Shown piece after piece: positions 61,891 to 64,000 of a DNA stretch of 64,000 nt. A program made the translations under genes and the position numbers. The stretch is from Cyclobacterium plantarum (GTDB lineage: Bacteria; Bacteroidota; Bacteroidia; Cytophagales; Cyclobacteriaceae). Positions within the stretch are counted from its first letter, which is position 1; each line of letters opens with the position of its first letter. The notes under the pieces are model-generated. The model searched no databases, was not told where the DNA came from, and saw only the letters and a list, made by a program, of their open reading frames with translations. The stretch spans positions 62,001 to 126,000 of the forward strand of contig NZ_JAANYN010000007.1 of the NCBI RefSeq assembly GCF_011290685.1. Reading direction: 5' to 3'.

Positions 61891-63998
61891 CAATTGCTGT
61901 TTAGGATCTGAGTGATGACCAATGCTATGGTGGCCAGGCCTGTTGTCAGTCCTACCAAATCGCCTGGCCGGACGGGTATCCTGGGGCCTTTAGTAGGAAC
62001 AATGATTTCGGATCCCGGTTCCACCGAGGGATAAATGTTAAAAAACAAATAGTTTTTTGTCCTGGCCACCTCTCCGTTGGCATAGACCACGTAGGTCCTT
62101 TTCCTTTTGGCCCGACTGTCAAAGCCCCCTGCCCTGTCAATATAATAGGGCAATCCGCGAAAATCTTCGTGTCGGACAGTAGTGGGATAAATCACGTCAC
62201 CCCTTAAACGGACGGTCTGTAGCTGTCTCGGAACACTTAAAATATCCCCTTCCTCCAGGATGAGATCGAATTTTGAATCGGGGTTCCTTATAATTTCTTC
62301 CAGGTCTATGGCGATGGCTTCAGTTTCTTTTATTTTGATGGGATCTATTTCTTCCCGGGAGGCTGATATTTCATTTAAAAGGGTCCTTCTCGCATTGATG
62401 ACACTTTCTTCCATTTCATTTTGGGTGGAATCCTTTTCTCCAAAAAGGTAGGCATTGATCCGATCGATCATTTGTTTTTGTGATTCTGTTGGTTCCTCAT
62501 TTCCCCGGTTCAATCTTTCCAGGAGATTCAGCAAGTTTCTTTCCTTTCTTATGTTTTCCGATGCTGTCTGGTAAAATTCAGTGCGTCGAATGAGCGTGGC
62601 ACCTTTGGGGTAGGCAAAAGCTGTTAACCCCCCCGCCCTTTCAATCAGGTCAGATATGCGCTCCTCAGCATCTTTGATGGCAAAGGTCCCCGGAGCGTTT
62701 ACCTGACCTTCTATACTGGCCATCCTTTCCAGACTAAAATTTGTTTTCCGCCTGACGGTTAAATGGTCAAAAGGCATTAACCCTATGGGATTTTCCGAAA
62801 GTGCAAGGTCCTGTCTGACGGGCACAGGAATAATCCGGGCAAATTCCTTTCCATCCTGGTCAGCAGTCCTTCTGGCTATTTCAATATTTCCGACTGATGC
62901 GGCCTCTTTTAGTCCGCCAGCCATTAAAATAAGATCTTCAGATGTCATTTCACGGGAGTAAGGATAAGTCCCGGGATACAGTACTTCCCCAGAAACCTTA
63001 ACATAAAACTCCTCACTCAATTGATAAATAGATGGGACATGTACCACATCCTCCTTCCTGAGGGGAATATCCGGAGAGATTCCGGTCTCAATGGCATTCA
63101 GGTCCACCTGTAACATGTTGGTTGTCAGGTCTTCATTTGTTCTCACGATATTTATTCGCTTCCTGTAAGCTTCTCCGCTAAGCCCCTCCGCTTTTTTGAT
63201 CAATCCTGTGAGGGTAAGCCCTTCCTCATAGGCATAACTGCCTGGTCTGTATACAGACCCCTTTACCTGTACCCTATTGGTATACCTGTCCAGGACTTCA
63301 CCTACTTTATACCGGTCCCCTCCTTTTGCTAAAAATAGAGAAAACTGTTCATTAAAAATGTCTGAAACCGCCTTCTCCTTATCCGTGAGCCGGGTTACGT
63401 TTACCCTTTCCCGATAAGCATTATCCGTAAATCCCCCGGCATAAGTGAGAATATTGGCAAAGGTTTCGTCCGGCTTAATCTCAAAAATTTTAGGACGTTT
63501 GACGGCTCCTTCTACCTTAACCCGCTCTAAATAGGGCTGAACCAATATTACGTCCTGATCCTGAAGGGGTACATTTAAGCTGGGATCTCCATTGATTAGG
63601 AAATCGTATATGTCAATTTCTGCAATTTCCTTATTTTGACGGATCAATTTTATTTCTCTTAAGGTTCCGTTTCTATTCGGGCCACCCGCAGCATACAATG
63701 CATTGAAAACAGTACTGAAAGCACTGAGGGTAAAAGTACCGGGCAGCCGAACCTCCCCTACCATATTCACTTTGATGGTTCTTACATTTCCCAAATTCAC
63801 CTGTAAAAAAGTATTGGGGTTACTACCTCTTAATCCGGTATAAAAAACTGAAAGCCGGTTCTTTATGACAGCTGTTGCTTCATCAAGAGAAAGGCCCGAT
63901 ACATTAATAGGTCCTATATTTTCTAAAATTACCTGGCCTTCAGGAGTCACTGATGCCTTATAAAATTGCTCAGATTGGCCATAAACGTCCACATACAA
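61890..63998 (-). CDS. Polysaccharide export protein with multiple SLBB domains, N-terminus beyond the window
   Basis: A Wza-like outer-membrane exporter. The visible 702 residues begin inside the Poly_export domain (VILENIGPINVSGLSL). Six SLBB-type units follow, recognisable by G-x-V-x-x-P-G/T with a following AGG/AEG (GEVRLPGTF; GAVKRPKIF; GSVYRPGSY; GEVLYPGTY; GQVNAPGTF; GDVIYPTTV). An insert with helical charged sequence lies between units five and six (about 480-590). The C-terminus ends in a hydrophobic helix (LVGLTTGLATIALVITQIL), as in Wza pores. The start codon and signal peptide are outside the window. Confidence 0.9.
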   Translation of the reverse strand: MYVDVYGQSEQFYKASVTPEGQVILENIGPINVSGLSLDEATAVIKNRLSVFYTGLRGSNPNTFLQVNLGNVRTIKVNMVGEVRLPGTFTLSAFSTVFNALYAAGGPNRNGTLREIKLIRQNKEIAEIDIYDFLINGDPSLNVPLQDQDVILVQPYLERVKVEGAVKRPKIFEIKPDETFANILTYAGGFTDNAYRERVNVTRLTDKEKAVSDIFNEQFSLFLAKGGDRYKVGEVLDRYTNRVQVKGSVYRPGSYAYEEGLTLTGLIKKAEGLSGEAYRKRINIVRTNEDLTTNMLQVDLNAIETGISPDIPLRKEDVVHVPSIYQLSEEFYVKVSGEVLYPGTYPYSREMTSEDLILMAGGLKEAASVGNIEIARRTADQDGKEFARIIPVPVRQDLALSENPIGLMPFDHLTVRRKTNFSLERMASIEGQVNAPGTFAIKDAEERISDLIERAGGLTAFAYPKGATLIRRTEFYQTASENIRKERNLLNLLERLNRGNEEPTESQKQMIDRINAYLFGEKDSTQNEMEESVINARRTLLNEISASREEIDPIKIKETEAIAIDLEEIIRNPDSKFDLILEEGDILSVPRQLQTVRLRGDVIYPTTVRHEDFRGLPYYIDRAGGFDSRAKRKRTYVVYANGEVARTKNYLFFNIYPSVEPGSEIIVPTKGPRIPVRPGDLVGLTTGLATIALVITQILNSN

Positions 63999-64000
63999 TT

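Overview
The window looks like a chromosomal piece of a marine or soil Bacteroidota, most likely a member of the Cyclobacteriaceae or a close relative. The reasons are three SusC/SusD pairs, a Bacteroidota-type ECF sigma/FecR pair, COG0523 GTPase next to MerC, the M1 peptidase/HupE/DUF6702 trio, and AT-rich promoters matching the Bacteroidota -7 element TAnnTTTG. The family-level assignment is inference from protein character; no rRNA is present.

Layout. 1-1.4 kb: housekeeping GTPases era and der (der cut by the window edge). 1.5-2.2 kb: an initiator tRNA followed by tandem broken copies of its 3' half and a small GIY-YIG nuclease flanked by the same repeat. 3.1-8.6 kb: SusC, SusD and a lipoprotein. 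8.9-9.9 kb: a graveyard of three truncated genes. 10-13.6 kb: a secreted DUF1593 (nucleoside-hydrolase-like) lipoprotein and a secreted metallophosphoesterase. 14-16.4 kb: a probable zinc-responsive locus (COG0523 GTPase, MerC protein, two identical-architecture operators, and a deleted ABC transporter on the other side). 16.5-26.5 kb: a second SusC/SusD pair, a purple-acid-phosphatase-like protein and a two-domain glycosidase (beta-propeller plus GH29 fucosidase), probably a polysaccharide-use region. 26.8-31.5 kb: ECF sigma factor, FecR anti-sigma factor and two paralogous proteins built of 15-16-residue AGLxN repeats, one carrying the STN signalling domain normally found on TonB-dependent receptors. 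31.5-32.5 kb: about 1 kb of non-coding repeats. 32.5-42.2 kb: core genes (pdhA, recF, DoxX, nucleotidyltransferase, glnB-amtB, M1 peptidase, HupE, DUF6702). 42.4-46.9 kb: a third SusC/SusD pair. 47.4-49 kb: 2H phosphoesterase and universal stress protein. 49-64 kb: a Wzx/Wzy-type exopolysaccharide cluster running leftward (SLBB exporter, chain-length protein, flippase, polymerase, four glycosyltransferases, acyltransferase, methyltransferases, initiating sugar-phosphate transferase), cut by the right edge.

The strongest candidate for an undescribed system is the sigma/FecR/STN-repeat operon at 26.8-30.2 kb: the signal-receiving STN domain sits on a repeat protein with no recognisable TonB-dependent barrel. 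Second-tier observations are the operator pair embedded in the merC promoter, the tRNA-fragment/GIY-YIG array, a dispersed 160-190 bp repeat family and the propeller-GH29 fusion. All functions are assigned by reading translated sequences; no database search was run.
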